From positions 63,883 through 105,486 of the forward strand of contig NW_003149778.1 in assembly GCF_000003605.2 (NCBI RefSeq): DNA of 41,604 nt, written 5' to 3'. The DNA is from Saccoglossus kowalevskii (taxonomy: Eukaryota > Hemichordata > Enteropneusta > Harrimaniidae). The notes beneath the pieces were generated by a model. That model saw nothing but the letters and a program-made list of their open reading frames with translations. It did not search any database and was not told where the DNA came from. Numbering within the stretch: position 1 is the first letter of the stretch; each line of letters begins with the position of its first letter. Shown here piece by piece: positions 1 through 12,796 of the stretch. The position numbers and the translations under genes were made by a program.

Positions 1-236
1 TAATATCGACTGCACGACATCCGGGTATCTTTCAACGAACAACTAAACTAAATGTTGGTCATTACTAAAATACTATTGACGAACCACAACATTCGCAAAA
101 AAAAAAAAACTGTAAATGAGGTATTCGCCTCTCACCAGTGGCTTTCCCCAGCGCGAAAAAGCGTTATAAAATGGGTCCTCGGTTAACAATACGGTACATC
201 GTATGCGTAATACAACCGTGATGACATATACAATAT

Positions 237-401
237 TTAAAGCGGGAGGGTCGTCACCTGGGCACGCGCGAGAATTGAGTCCCAAGCGACGATAACAACA
301 CACGCTAAAACGCAAATGTTCATGGGTATACGCTTGTTTGTAAACAATGACACGCTATGGCCATCTGACGCATGCGCAGGTGAAGACTACCCCCGCTTTA
401 A
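237..401 (+). mobile_element. Short inverted-repeat element, family A
   Basis: Starts TTAAAGCGGGAGGGTCGTC and ends CCCCCGCTTTAA; the ends are inverted copies running on into TCACCTG.GCA(C/T)GCG. TTAA at both ends may be target duplication or part of the inverted repeat, which cannot be told apart because TTAA is its own complement. Near-identical copies lie at 9953-10114 and 15277-15441 and a deleted one at 8343-8455. No coding capacity, so it must rely on a transposase encoded elsewhere. Confidence 0.85.
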
Positions 402-2692
402 ATTGCTATAAATTGAGCAGAAACTATATGTGTCATGTATCGGCGAACAACTATTCTAAAAAATACAATTGCCATCATGAGAACCTGTCCAATATACATG
501 TATATAAATATATATAATACATTATATTTGAGTTAAATATGTTACCACCATTATTTTGCTATACTTGTGGTCATCATATATTTATTTTCAGAAGTAACCT
601 TCAATAAAAACGTTGAATATGAAACACTTTTTTCTTTATAAATCGCGCCATTTAGTAACTAAAGAAAGGGTTTTTTGACGCAATCGGTGATTTCCGGTGA
701 TTGTAATTATATTCCAGATGACGAACGACTGCATAACCAACCACAATTGTCGATTTTGTTTTACGTATGTACGTCATTTTGACGCTCGACGGACGTGATA
801 GTTTACCTTAATGTTTCACTTTGAGATCGTTTTTTTAAACTTGCCTGTTTTTTGGATCAATTACGTGATCATGTTGACAGTGTGGATAAACGTCTCTACA
901 TTAAACGACAATTGGACGATATTAGCTTTGTCCTTTGTTACTTCTGACAAAATGCACGTTTTCTAGAATAATGTTGTCGTATACTAGACGCAAAAATGGG
1001 GGCGTACAAGTAAGATTTGAAATGCGCCTTCTCGTAAATCGTTCAGAATCTCAGTGAATACGGTGTGTGATGCAGTTAAACTTCATCTAGTAATTAGACG
1101 TACTTAATTTGCTTCATTATTTTTTTTCACTGCTGAAAGTGGCTTGATCAACATCAGGAGAAACTATAACTTTGTAAGTAACACATTCCCAAACATTTCA
1201 TCTATAATTTTCTTACAAACGCACATTGTTTAATGTTCATTGTTCGTCACAATGGGTGAAGTCATGGAAGTTGGTCTGATGACAATGTCGAAGTCTGAGC
1301 CAATATAGTGATGACGACGGGACTCTGACTTGAGATACTCAACCATTTGAACATTTGTGGTTATATATTCACAGATGGCAGTTTTTTCGACGTTAGAATG
1401 TAATAAGAATAATACAATACAAATCAATTTCTCAATGATTCATCTTCAATAAAACAAAGAAGCGCGCAAGGTGCTAAACACCGAGCGAGAAAAAAGACTG
1501 TATGAAAATGTATTAAAATACAATAGAAAACAATATACAACCTAACAGAGGAGACATAATAAAATTATTCAATGAATTTATAATCAGTTAGAAAAGTATC
1601 ATAAAAAACTATTATTTTTTTAAAGTAACATTACAAGCTTATTTAATATGAGATTTTTCCAAAGATAAGTAAATCAGTAAATCAGCCCATTGTAAGTATT
1701 TTTACAGTTGGAATTCTTAAGTTTCTGAATCATCTCAAATTAATTCCATACTATTTGACAATAGTTTCTGAATATTATGCAGTATTTGAATTACACTTTA
1801 TAATAATCTACCCATAAATCCAAATTTAATACCTGAAACCACTTATCATATATACTTCTATCATTTAGAGGGAATGTGTTGTAGAAATCATTTAAAGATT
1901 TAGCACATGCGCATGACTTTATTCTCGTATAAATATTGGCCTCTCCTCCACCAGCCAATCACTTTTTTTTATATATTTGATCACACTCACTAGTTTTTAA
2001 ACTCACAGATTTGTTTGCTTTAAACAAACACATGTGCTTGTTAATCAATGAGTTCTGTCGTCATATCACCTATTCACATGGATTTGAAATGAGGTATGTT
2101 GAGATTAACACAGTTTATGTAATATTATTATTATTCTTCCAGTCCTTCTTTATGGATATTGATTTTATTGAAATCGTCATTCAATATAATACATTTCAAC
2201 AAATTCCACAAAAGACAGGGGGGGGGGGTATCAAAGATTGGAATAATTTTATTCACATTAATAGAATGTCTGGTGTTTGACCTGAGATGCATTGGACTAT
2301 TAATTTCTCGTGATTTTATGAACATGGAAATATAGACCCATTTACAATGCCTCCATACAGCGCCCCACACGATAATTGTATATGGTTTTTGCATGTCAAC
2401 TTGAAGGCATTGTATTCCGATTAAAGACCTTAAAGCCACTGTTTGATTGGAAATCAGTTGCCGTCAAGACTCCATTGAGTTAAGAGTGAACGAAGATTTG
2501 ATTCACAACCAGTCATGTTAATATTGTGGTTAAATATTTTCTCTGTACAATAAGTGTATGCTAAGTTGCTCTGCAATAAGGTTTTCCCACTTATACACTT
2601 ATATGCACCTCTTTTCGTATCTAATGCCAATATATTTCTTTATATTTTCAATTTACAGTCATACACCTTGTGTTTGTGTAGGTCATAGCAGA
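402..2692. other. Non-coding stretch
   Basis: AT-rich, no gene or element with clear ends. A G10 run lies at 2219-2228. Open frames here are short and without domains. The first 236 bases of the window also hold nothing recognised. Confidence 0.5.
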
Positions 2693-2994
2693 TTAAAGGG
2701 CGGTGATCGTCGCGCCACGCATGAGCGTATATGGAACTCATATGAACAAAGATGGCGACTTTAACTGTTACGCAGACTAACGAGTACAAACCGAGACGTT
2801 ACTAAGCTTTAATTAGGTAATTTCTTTGATGATTGAAGGGTGTCGAAGGAGTCACCGGCGTAATTATTGCACGTTGACAGGTCAAATCTCGTACTGTCGA
2901 TTTTAATTAGAAGAGCGCATTGTGTTGTGGGGGAAATCAATGTTTATCAACACAAATTACGCACATGCGCAGCACGACGACCACCACCCTTTAA
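2693..2994 (+). mobile_element. Inverted-repeat element, family B
   Basis: Starts TTAAAGGGCGGTGATCGTCG and ends CCACCACCCTTTAA. Internal blocks AACAAAGATGGCGAC, ACGAGTACAAAC, TTTAATTAGGTAATT and ATCAATGTTTATCAACACAA match 29428-29734. No coding capacity; the open frames crossing it are accidental. Confidence 0.85.
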
Positions 2995-5900
2995 ATTCAG
3001 CAGTACCACTTTACAAGATAACTGATTTGCAAATTCGTTATGTATACGTTACAATAGTCTCGTCCGCTATTCGCAAAGTGACTGAGCTAGTAAGAACAAC
3101 ATTGTTGTATTGTCCACTTTTGTTAGAACGTTTTCATCATTAACGGAAGTCATGATATACTTTAACTTATTTTCTGTATTATATTCTTTATTATATTATG
3201 TATGGTCCAAGTAAGTAATATTTTAATAATTCAGATATAACTTTTGATTTTGGTGTATATGTGATTGTCGCTTCTAACAGAGCAAATACTGAACACCAAT
3301 TGGAATTTTAGATTGTTATAACCGCATCTATAAATTATGCGGTTCCAAAAACGCAAATGCAACATTATTGTTACATGTAATTGTGAATAGTGAAATGAAC
3401 GCAAATAATCGCCAAACTTGACAAAGATCTTTTTTTTTAAAAACCAACATCTTTTTTAAAATCACAGATGCAATATGAATTTCTTAAGCAACAAGGCTTA
3501 AATAGTTTTTCTATGTTCTTATTATACTGCAAATCGAAGAAACCGCAATTGTTAATTTCAACTTATTGCGAACGGTCTGTCAGATACTTCTCTGCTACTA
3601 TCCTGGATACCATGCGATAGTTGATGGCAGGCAGTCAAAAGCTTTCGATAAATTCTTGAATGGCCAATGACTGTCTTAGAATCAAGTTCGTGCTTCCAAT
3701 CTTCGGAGAGTCTCAGCGGTGATGTCTCTCAGCTTTAATGCAGACATATATGAGGACAAGTTTGAATTATTATGCCTTCAAATCTATTCATGTTCAAAAA
3801 TCTCAAATTTAATCGCTTGAAAAGTCTGCATTTGATTTATTCATAATAAAACCCGTGAGAAGCGTGAAGAGAGAGTACATTGATATGTGAGATTTCTCGT
3901 GTTTCAGATGCCAGAGCCTTGCGTTGCGATTTGAGAAGGAAAGGTCACAAAGCTTAAATAATGAAAAAATAACATTTTATATGATTCCTTGAAAACAGAT
4001 AATGGAATTAATTTAATACTGACATGTCGCATAATGTCAGTTTTAGCGATTGCTGATCCGACTTTTCATAAACTTTATTGTGATTCACAACAAATCACAG
4101 GCCGCTACAACGCGTCCTAGTTGAGTGGCCGGGGAAAATGCATCATCGGCTGCACACGTTATGCCCACATTTGATCTGTACAGTTTCCCGCACTGCGCAT
4201 CGTTCTACGATTATGTTAACTTCATTTCCAAAGAGTGTACCCTATACTGATCAACGTTATTACATGTACACATACATGCATTTGTACCATGCGATCACCA
4301 TGGTTACAGTTTCCAAACACGTTCTATGTATACACTAACGCTAACACTTGTTAAATTAAATTTCCGGAGTTTGCAACTGTAATACTTTCCGTAACAACAC
4401 GACGCCCATTCAATGCTCAATGATTTTTTGGTGGTAAAACATAATTGCGACAAACTAACGACAGATTCCGGTGAAATGGACAAATTAAGAAGGGTTGCTA
4501 ATTAAAAACGTCACAATAAATGTTTATTTCCTTGTTAATTTCAACGGTACCATTCAATCAAACTCAGAATGCCGACAACAGGGAAGAGCCTGATTTCTCG
4601 AGATGACCACCCAATGATTGTTGCCTGGCAACGGGAGAATAGTCAATTACGGTTGATGGGATGATTTGGCACTACATCCGGGATATAATGACTTTGTAAC
4701 GTTTATAGTGTTAGTATGTAGAGTTTAAAGTGGGCTAATTGATTAATAGTCCGCGCCATCAATGTACGTGGATACAATGAGAACGTCTATGGCGTAGCAA
4801 TTCGCGAGATATATCAGTCTAGTTGGTAGGCACTGCTATCAACTGAGAAGCGTAAACAACATTTATTGTCATGTAAACGAAAACAAAATCCCGACTTCAC
4901 TTTTCAGACAGATACGTACACATACATAAAGGAATGAATGTAACAGAACTATAACGCCGTTTTGACTGGTGGTCATCCGCCGATTTATTTAGAAATTCGC
5001 TACATTCTAAATATCGAAAGACTGTACAACGAGTTGTCTATGAAATATGCCTATATACGTCATTTTGACTTTACGGTTCGCTTGTGCCCGGCGTCCTTCT
5101 CGCGATCGCTTGCACAGAGGACGCTGGGAACGTCACATGAACGCTTCCGAGAGGGCGCGATTTATGGGCGAAATAGATTATGAGCTTGCATATTGATTCG
5201 GTATGATGTAGTTTTTACTCTGTTCATGAGAAAAAGTATTCCATTTGCTTTATTGTTTCACGTTTATTTACATTTCGTAATAGTATTTCGCACGTACCTA
5301 AATTCGTAACATTTATCCCATACTTTTTTCTTTCACATCTTAACCGTTTTCTGCTACACAGATCAATACCGTGTCTTTTTCATATCTGCATATCATATAA
5401 AGCTGCAATTTAGGTGATTAGAAGATGATCACATAATTGTGGCTTGATTAAAATAACTACTTCCTGTCTAGAAGAAATTCAAAATGGCGGCCAAACCATG
5501 TGACCAATCATAACAATTTGTTCAAACTTAAATGTGCTTCGTATATTGAAGCTAAATATCATATATGGGAACATTTTGCTTGGTGGTTCTGAAAAAGAAG
5601 ATTTTCAAGCGTTTTTTCCCGTTTTTGGGAGAATAAAGATAGCGGAAAAAGTTGAGGTTTACGTTTAGAATTTTTTTTTAGATATCTATTACACATGAGT
5701 TGTACTATATGCCATAAAAAACCCTGATCGCCTAGACCCTCAGAAAGTGGTTAAATAGCCACTTCTTGATGAACTTCAATCCAATATGGCTGCCGAACTA
5801 ATTGACCAATCAAAATTCTAGAAGTCTTATGCACATGAGTTCACAATAAGGGACTACAAATTATGCAGCATTTCAGACTATTCCGTTCAGCGGTTTTCTC

Positions 5901-7620
5901 AAAGAACTTGACGAAAGAAAATTACGGAAGAAACAAAGAAGAACGAAAAAACTGAACGATAACAATAGGGCTTGGGCCCCTAATAATAATATATACTTAA
6001 GGGTTTATTCTAAAGAAAAGTGGCAAAAGTTGTCGTTTAGTGTTTTTTTTTGTTGAGCCAGGGCAAAACTGTCAGGTGACATCGAACCGGCAAACGTTTT
6101 TTTATCAGATCAGTTCGCCAAATCATTCAGTATAACGCCCTCATTGCCACTATCAAAGGTTCAAGTTTACTGGGCCACATGAAACATAGTATTGCGGTAA
6201 CGGGTTAGCACAGAAAAGCCGAAAATGTTGCCTGGGGGACTTGGAATCGGACACTAGCACGGCACTCATAATTTTTATTTAGTCTTTGTAGTACGAACCT
6301 ATATTTTACAGATGAGTTTGCCGAATAAAAGAAAAACATTTTTTCCCCAAAACCTGAGAAAATTAACTTGCCAATTAATTTCAAAATCATAGTATAAAAG
6401 CTATTTACTAGTACCCATGTAGGAATTGGATTGTAGCTTGACATTCTAGACTTGACCAAGAAGTAGTTCAATACAGTGGTAGTTTGACAGTTCATGGTCA
6501 AAAGTTTCGAGCTGCACCCTTCTGTCAGTATGCTTGTGAGAATGATTTAAAGTCTGAGTGGAATGTACACGTAATAAGCGTCACGTCCATAGATTATGAT
6601 TTTCATATGACTAGTATCAATGTCAGCGCGAGTGAATTTCAAAAAAACTATCATCATGATGGAATCCATCAATATGCTCAACTTTATCGTAATTATAATC
6701 CCAGTCGTGTATTACATATCATCCTCATGATTTCAATTTGAATCCTTTGAAGATTGTCAGCTGACCATGTCGTACGTAGTTTATCTCCGTGATAGGGGAA
6801 GCTGTTACAAACGCCGGCCATGTGCTAAGTCGTCATAGTGACGCAGCTGACGCGCTCCCCCAACATCACTAGTGGAGAGACGGTGTCCAGGTGGATTCAT
6901 GGTGACGTCACTGGAAATAGCATAATGCCGATAATTTTGGAAATTGTATCACCATTAAGATATCATACGATGGTTTCGTTTTTAAATTTAAATGAACAAA
7001 GGTTATAAGAACAACATATAGCATGGTGGGAATAACAATACTCTAGTGTAAATATCATGGCGAGTGCTCAATAACCGAACCTCATGAATAATTCATGAAC
7101 TCGTCTGCTTAACTCGTCTATTAATGAATAGAGATGAGTACAAATTAATGAACTGCACAACTGCCACGTCATGAAGTATAATATAGTATTTCGAAAACCC
7201 CACAACAGAATTAACCCGCATAACATTTTTCACATTAGTTTATACAGTTTGACTAAGACGTGCAGTCATCATGTCTACAGTTTAACGAAGAAAGTATAGA
7301 AAACTACATAAAAGTGTTGCAAAATATTGCATAGACAATTGTCTTGGCTGGAAAAATACGAAATTAATTATTTTGAAGCGAAACATAAATTAAAGTTACA
7401 TGTATGTTATTACGTTAACTGTAAGAGTTGATTTGTATGTCGCGTGTTCGCATGATACGTCAGAATACGTCTGTAGCTTTTAGGCTCATCCGTGAGTTGT
7501 TACCATCCCAAGTTACACACATAATTGACTGTAATTTTCACAGCATTCTGTCAGCTCTTCAAACGAATCAGATATTTAATCACAAAGTCAAGGTGGACTA
7601 CTTTTGAAAAATTACATGGC
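2995..7620. other. Non-coding stretch
   Basis: No gene recognised. Open frames at 4138-4338, 4962-5183 and 6484-6741 (+) and 6205-6501 (-) have no domain, no repeated family and no convincing splice context. It includes the dispersed repeat at about 5.44-5.99 kb and a GAGGGCGCG motif near 5153. Confidence 0.5.
5440..5990. repeat. Probable dispersed repeat fragment
   Basis: It contains two related internal blocks, AAAATGGCGGCC...GTGACCAATCA (about 5481) and CAATATGGCTGCC...TTGACCAATCA (about 5782). It ends with a purine-rich stretch (GAAGAAACAAAGAAGAACG) and a GGGCTTGGGCCC hairpin followed by TAATAATAAT. The purine-rich block plus GGGCTT.GGCCC ending resembles dispersed repeats I associate with marine invertebrate genomes; there is no second copy in this window. 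Confidence 0.4.
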
Positions 7621-7832
7621 TACTGTAAAGGGGGTAATTATTCACTGTGTTTTAATTTAGCTTATTTCGCTGACTGGAAAAATGCGCTAAATTAAAACAC
7701 AGTGAATATGTAAAATTTAGCATAGAACACATTATCTAAATGATGAAACCATGAATTTAAACCCTACTGAATATGCCTGAAATGGTAAATCAGTGAAATT
7801 TAAACCCAGTGAAAATTAGTCATTTTACAGTA
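7621..7832. mobile_element. Inverted-repeat element, family C, with nested palindrome
   Basis: TACTGTAAA at the left and TTTTACAGTA at the right are inverted, and the similarity continues inward (TAATTATTCACTG against CAGTGAAAATTAG). Nested inside is a perfect 22-bp inverted repeat, 7640-7661 against 7686-7707, with a 24-base spacer. TA at each end could be the target duplication. Only one copy is seen in this window. Confidence 0.65.
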
Positions 7833-7923
7833 TTTACATATGCGAAATAGGATGAACAAAAATGGTGGTTTTAATAATGTATTCTGACAAAATTGATTTG
7901 TACATAAGCAGGTTTGTGGACGG

Positions 7924-8216
7924 TTAACGAGCGGTAGTCGTCGCGCCGCGCATGTGCGACATTTGTGTTGATAAACATAGATTTCCCCCACAGTCCAATG
8001 CGCTTTTCTAATAGAATCATAGAAATATGTGGTTTGACCTGGGCCTGACTTGCACTAATTACTCCTTCGATACCTTCAAATCACCTAAAAAATATCTAAT
8101 TTAAGCTTGGTAACGTCTCAGTTTGTACTTGTTTGTAACAGTCGAAGTCGCCACCTTTGTTGATATGAGACTCGTATATCTCGCGCATGTGTGGCGCGCC
8201 GACTACCGCCCTTTAA
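7924..8216 (-). mobile_element. Inverted-repeat element, family B (reverse)
   Basis: Starts TTAACGAGCGGTAGTCGTCG and ends CCGACTACCGCCCTTTAA. The interior is the reverse complement of the other B copies (TTGTGTTGATAAACATAGATT near the left, GTCGCCACCTTTGTT near the right). Confidence 0.83.
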
Positions 8217-8342
8217 CACGTGATCAATGCCGATCACAATGTGTGTAGCCCAAGTTTGCGTGTCCAATGTACGGTGTGAGTGGTGTTACAGATACCCCAC
8301 TACCCGCATACTTACACACTAATTAACCAAAACATGTTCAAG

Positions 8343-8455
8343 TTAAAGCGAAGGGGGTCGTCAACACGCAAAGGCTCATCGGTAGACTCTTGTTTGTAAA
8401 CAAGGACACGCTAAGGCCGCCTGCGTATGCGCAAGTGACGTCTCCTGCGCTTTAA
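8343..8455 (+). mobile_element. Short inverted-repeat element, family A (internally deleted)
   Basis: Starts TTAAAGCGAAGGGGGTCGTC and ends CTGCGCTTTAA. It keeps the internal TTGTTTGTAAACAA(T/G)GACACGCTA block but has lost about 50 bases of the left half relative to 237-401. It lies 126 bp after a family B copy. Confidence 0.75.
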
Positions 8456-9952
8456 TACGAATGTTTAAATTTAATTTAAATAGTAACACTTGGAAATACA
8501 TTTATAGTATTGACTCTTAAACTTGCATTTACTGTTCATATCCACGGGAAAACATAATGTTGTTAGTACGAGTGACTGTTGTAAATTCTAAAATTGGTGA
8601 AATGACACTAGACACGTACTATATATATCTATCAAATTATTTCATCACGTGGTTCAGTGAAACATATGGTGTACATAGCACGTTGATTACTCGCGCTGAT
8701 TACCCGTAATTTTCCAGATCCATTGAGTGATTGGCTGTCACATACCAGTAATTATATATATTGACAAACTTCCAGAATTTGCCGCGGGCAAAGCTTTATG
8801 TTGTTTTGTACTCGGGGAAAACAAGCAGTCATTGCGAGTTCCACGCCCGCGGCTCCTTTGGAATTATCGACAAACATTGACACTGTCGACAGATTAAATG
8901 ATGAGTGCATAGTCAATGTATTAATACTCAGTACTGGCATATAGAGGATCTTGGAGAAAAAGAAACTGTGATGGGGTCTGGAATCAAGAAAGAAGATCCA
9001 CAGGCTCAATAGTAAAAAAAAAAAATCCAAACATAGAAAAAAGTGTGAAAAAAAATATGCAATTGACTAATTTCCTTCAGTTACCTGCCCTTACCGCCCA
9101 CGGTATTACGATCCATGGGAATACATTATATACAGCAAGCAATGCCTGACAAGCGAACGCAGCTGAGCCGTTTATCGATTTAATACAAAAAATAGGACTG
9201 ACGTAACTTTAGAACGCTGGAGTACACGAATTTCGGGTGACCACATTTATCTAGTTCATTCGCACGGTTCTCATGATTCCAAGGAATGTTATGTTTTAAG
9301 TCCGTTTTCAGCAATCGATTATCTTATCATTGAAGAGCATATTTTATTATGAATGAACTGTCACAGTGTCATTTTGCATAATTTCTGATAAAACAATAAA
9401 CAAAATGGCGCCACCCATAAACCGGAAGTGCGCCATCTTCAAGCTTCTTGGTCTTTCGTAGTCTTCCCATATATATACATGTTATAGCTCACTATATATG
9501 ATTTGATGCGTCGTCTGCTGTATTTTACTTCGGGATATAATGACACAATTGTTGGCTTATGACGCATTTATGTTAACAATCACCTGTGCAGTAACATTAA
9601 ACCATATGTCATTATTAATACGGGTAATAGCATTTTTTGGCCACTCTCTGCGTAATATTCACTGAAAAACCAGGAACATTTAAACAATCAAATATTTACG
9701 AGGCCTGCACCGGCATGAAAGGGCATTCAGCAAGAATGTTGGCTGTCTATATCTTATACAATACGAATACCTTCTAGGCTCTGGTTGATTTCTCAATACA
9801 AAATGCTGAGACTTACTAACAGTGACAACCATTTTTGAAGCTTTAGCAACTTGTATAACTATTGGTAATATACTTGATGGGATACTTGCCACGAATTGGA
9901 AATCCTTAATTCTCGTATTCACTCAGAATTGAATGTTGTAGTTGGCACGAAG
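8456..9952. other. Non-coding stretch
   Basis: No gene recognised. It holds the promoter-like cluster at 9410-9442. Minus-strand frames at 8752-9030 and 9680-9922 are judged chance. Confidence 0.5.
9410..9442. promoter_or_regulatory. Promoter-like cluster: two YY1-type sites around an ETS-type site
   Basis: AAAATGGCGCC (about 9412) and, inverted, GCGCCATCTT (about 9431) match the YY1 consensus. Between them ACCGGAAGTG matches the ETS consensus. In animals this combination is typical of TATA-less housekeeping promoters. No downstream gene is recognised on either strand, so the function is uncertain. Confidence 0.35.
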
Positions 9953-10114
9953 TTAAAGCGGGAGGGTCACGTGCGCACGCGCGCAAATTGAGTACCAAGC
10001 GATTATAACAACACACGCAAAGAACGCAAAGGCACATGAGTAGATGCTTGTTTGTAAACAATGACTCGCTATGGCCATCTGACGCATGCGCAGGTGACGA
10101 CTCCCCCGCTTTAA
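9953..10114 (+). mobile_element. Short inverted-repeat element, family A
   Basis: Starts TTAAAGCGGGAGGGTCACG and ends CTCCCCCGCTTTAA. It is collinear with 237-401, including the AACAACACACGC and TTGTTTGTAAACAATGAC blocks, which shows that the copies spread fairly recently. Confidence 0.85.
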
Positions 10115-10498
10115 ATCACAAAGTCACTTTAACTCGCAATTCGTAAGTACTATAGTCGATACAGGGTTATGTCGCAGCGTTGCACGGACACATTAATTGA
10201 ATTAGACCTTTACCTATAAAGAAATGGTATCGCCCGCTTTGAGAAGCCGAGACGTAAAATGTAACTGACAGCTTATTGCATTTACAAAGTCTTGCTGAAA
10301 TGAAAGCGGCGATTCCATCTCCTAAAGAGGGGTCGGTAACACAGTTAAACATTGTTTCTCGTTGAGAAAATCTCGAGATAATGCAGCATGTCCTGCTGTT
10401 GGGTATTCCCCACAAAGTTTGTAGTTCTATTAACTTTCTGAGTTTCTTACGCAAAAACAAAGTATATTTGTTTGAAGAAAAAGTGACTGACCAAATGC

Positions 10499-10523
10499 AA
10501 AAAAAAAAAAAAAAAAAAAAAAA
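10499..10523. repeat. Poly-A tract
   Basis: A run of 25 A. No retroposed sequence is recognised upstream of it. Confidence 0.9.
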
Positions 10524-12416
10524 TCTTTCCATAGGGATCCATTTGTTTCTCAAACTGTATATATACTATTCCTAGGAAAGACTCTAAAAGTTCATGTAAA
10601 CCACTGAGACAAGATATGTTGTAACAAGACCATAGAAACCTAAAAGTATGATTTTCACAGATGTTTGATGATAAAATTCGTTGTATTTGTATGTATGATT
10701 TTGCGAAGAACAACATGAAACAAATAGTTCGTATAAAAATCATGGAAATCGGATAATTTTATTTAATGCTAACATATGAATACACATTTAGATGACATCC
10801 ACACAGTCTGAAGGTGGAATCATCCATGCAGTATTCGATGGCCGAGGCACTTACCGATGTTAGTTTACAGCACACGAATAATTTATAGTGTTTTATTTTC
10901 AGAATACTGGAAAACGCGTCGATCATGTGTATCTTGATTCGACCTTTGCGATAGGAGCAAATACATGGACATCGTTCTTTACAAAACGTGTGTCATCAGA
11001 TGTTCGTTCCCCTCGTTAATATTCCGTGTTTTATTGCTTTGCGTCAAATCCATCTGTACCTTAATGTCAACAACCAATTCGCAAAAAGTTCGCAGCAAAT
11101 ACATTCGCCATCGCCATTTTTTTACCAGTAGTTAAACACAAATGACGTCACCTTTCTCGATTCCTCCAAAACGTGTAAATGCATCAACTGTGATAGACAC
11201 ACATTCATTATATTACTGGGTCATATTGCCCTATATAATGTGTATTTTATTGCATGTTATAGAAGACTGTATTCGTTATTTTCTAATGTGTTCGGCTATC
11301 GAGTTCTATTACGTTTATGCATATTGAAGGGCACATGACAATATTCAACATCTGTTGGATCTGTGTCAGAATCAATCTGATCTAAGACTAATCTGACCGA
11401 GATACAATGAATTAAAATAACGGCAAGTAAATCCCCCAAAAATATTCATAAATAAACAAAAATAAACATTAAATTTAATATGGAAAATGTAGTCAGAAAT
11501 TATGATTTTATTAATACATTCAAAAATAGTAATACTTCATTGACTATATAATTATGTGTTTTGTTGTTTATGTATTTGATTAGTGGTGTTCTGTTACTGA
11601 CATCCGAGTTTGTTTTTTTAATTAAAATTTGTAATATCAAATGAGTGTTGATATTTGGTCAGCTTGTTATTTGTGCCCATGGGTGAGTGAAATGTTTACA
11701 CGATAATATAGTAGTATAAAGTATCAATATCAAATGTCGCCATGGCAACTATAATAAGAAATGAATAGGATGATGATAATGAACAATTGAATGAAAATGG
11801 AACCTTTATGCCCGATGTTGTGTGTGTGTGTATGAGACGCGATATCCGATAGTAGTAGCTTCCGTACGATATTATACAAAGTGCGAAACACAAGCCGTGT
11901 ACAGAACGAAGGAAATTGTTTCCGTTCTTGTTGAATAAAAAAAAGAAATTTCACGAATCGTCGGCTCATATGGCTTCGAGGATACTTACTAAATTAGATG
12001 GTAAAGATAGTATCCCCTGAACGAGGCGATGACATTTTTTATACGCTTCGTGCATAGTATCAAATCACCAAAGTGCTATAATCTTCATAGACATTTCGTC
12101 ACTATTATTGATTGAAAGCAATTTTCTTATCGCGGTTGAACGTACCTTATCGTGAAACATATAGGATTGGAAGGGATATTAACCTTTTAATCGTTTAAAC
12201 TTTTAAGCGCTGTAAACTTAACCGCAAAAATGTTGGAGCATTGTATTTTAAGAAAAAGTGACAAAAATGACTTTACCCTAATGTACTGTTAGTAGATCAA
12301 GTTCAAGGGGGTACTGACTAGAAAGTTTTAGTATTATGTAAAACTAAGGTAGTTGGTAATCATAGTCGTCATAGTTATAATATAATGTAATATCTGATTT
12401 GTTGCCACGTCAAATC

Positions 12417-12453
12417 GGAGAGAGAAAGAGAGAGAGAGGGAGAGAGAGAGAGC
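12417..12453. repeat. (GA)n-rich microsatellite
   Basis: GA repeats with a few interruptions (AAAG, GGG). Confidence 0.9.
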
Positions 12454-12774
12454 CATTGCTCAAAATTCTCACTGGTGATTCCCATCTACTAATATTTTTG
12501 TATATAATATATTCATCTGTCCAAGCAGCTATCATACATTTTACCTGGTAAAATTTCACGAATATATTATCGAGTTTGTTGAAAACGATGCTTGAATTGG
12601 ACAATGGCTGCAATCATAACAACTTTTTGTGAAAAGAAATCATAAGTCTGTGGCTGAACACTTCTAAAACGATACATGTTACCCAACCTCTTGTAAGTTG
12701 ATCGACCGCACGAATCGCCCTAGGCTAAGATGCATTCTTTGTTCCACTATCTAGTCTATTGAAGAGAAGAGCAG

Positions 12775-12796
12775 TTTTTTTTTTTTTTTTTTTTTT
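12775..12796. repeat. Poly-T tract
   Basis: A run of about 22 T. It could be the tail of a minus-strand retroposon, but no such element is recognised downstream. Confidence 0.88.

Noticed and set aside
2558-3143. Open frames with related peptides (KSMFINTN... and KSMFINTS... at 2922-3143 and 29662-29859)
   Set aside because: The similarity comes from family B transposon copies on which the frames happen to lie; the element has no consistent coding frame across its copies.
11680-11684. ATGG|GTGAGT as a minimal start exon of gene A
   Set aside because: A two-residue start exon is too short to support by sequence; this pattern is expected by chance in 20 kb.
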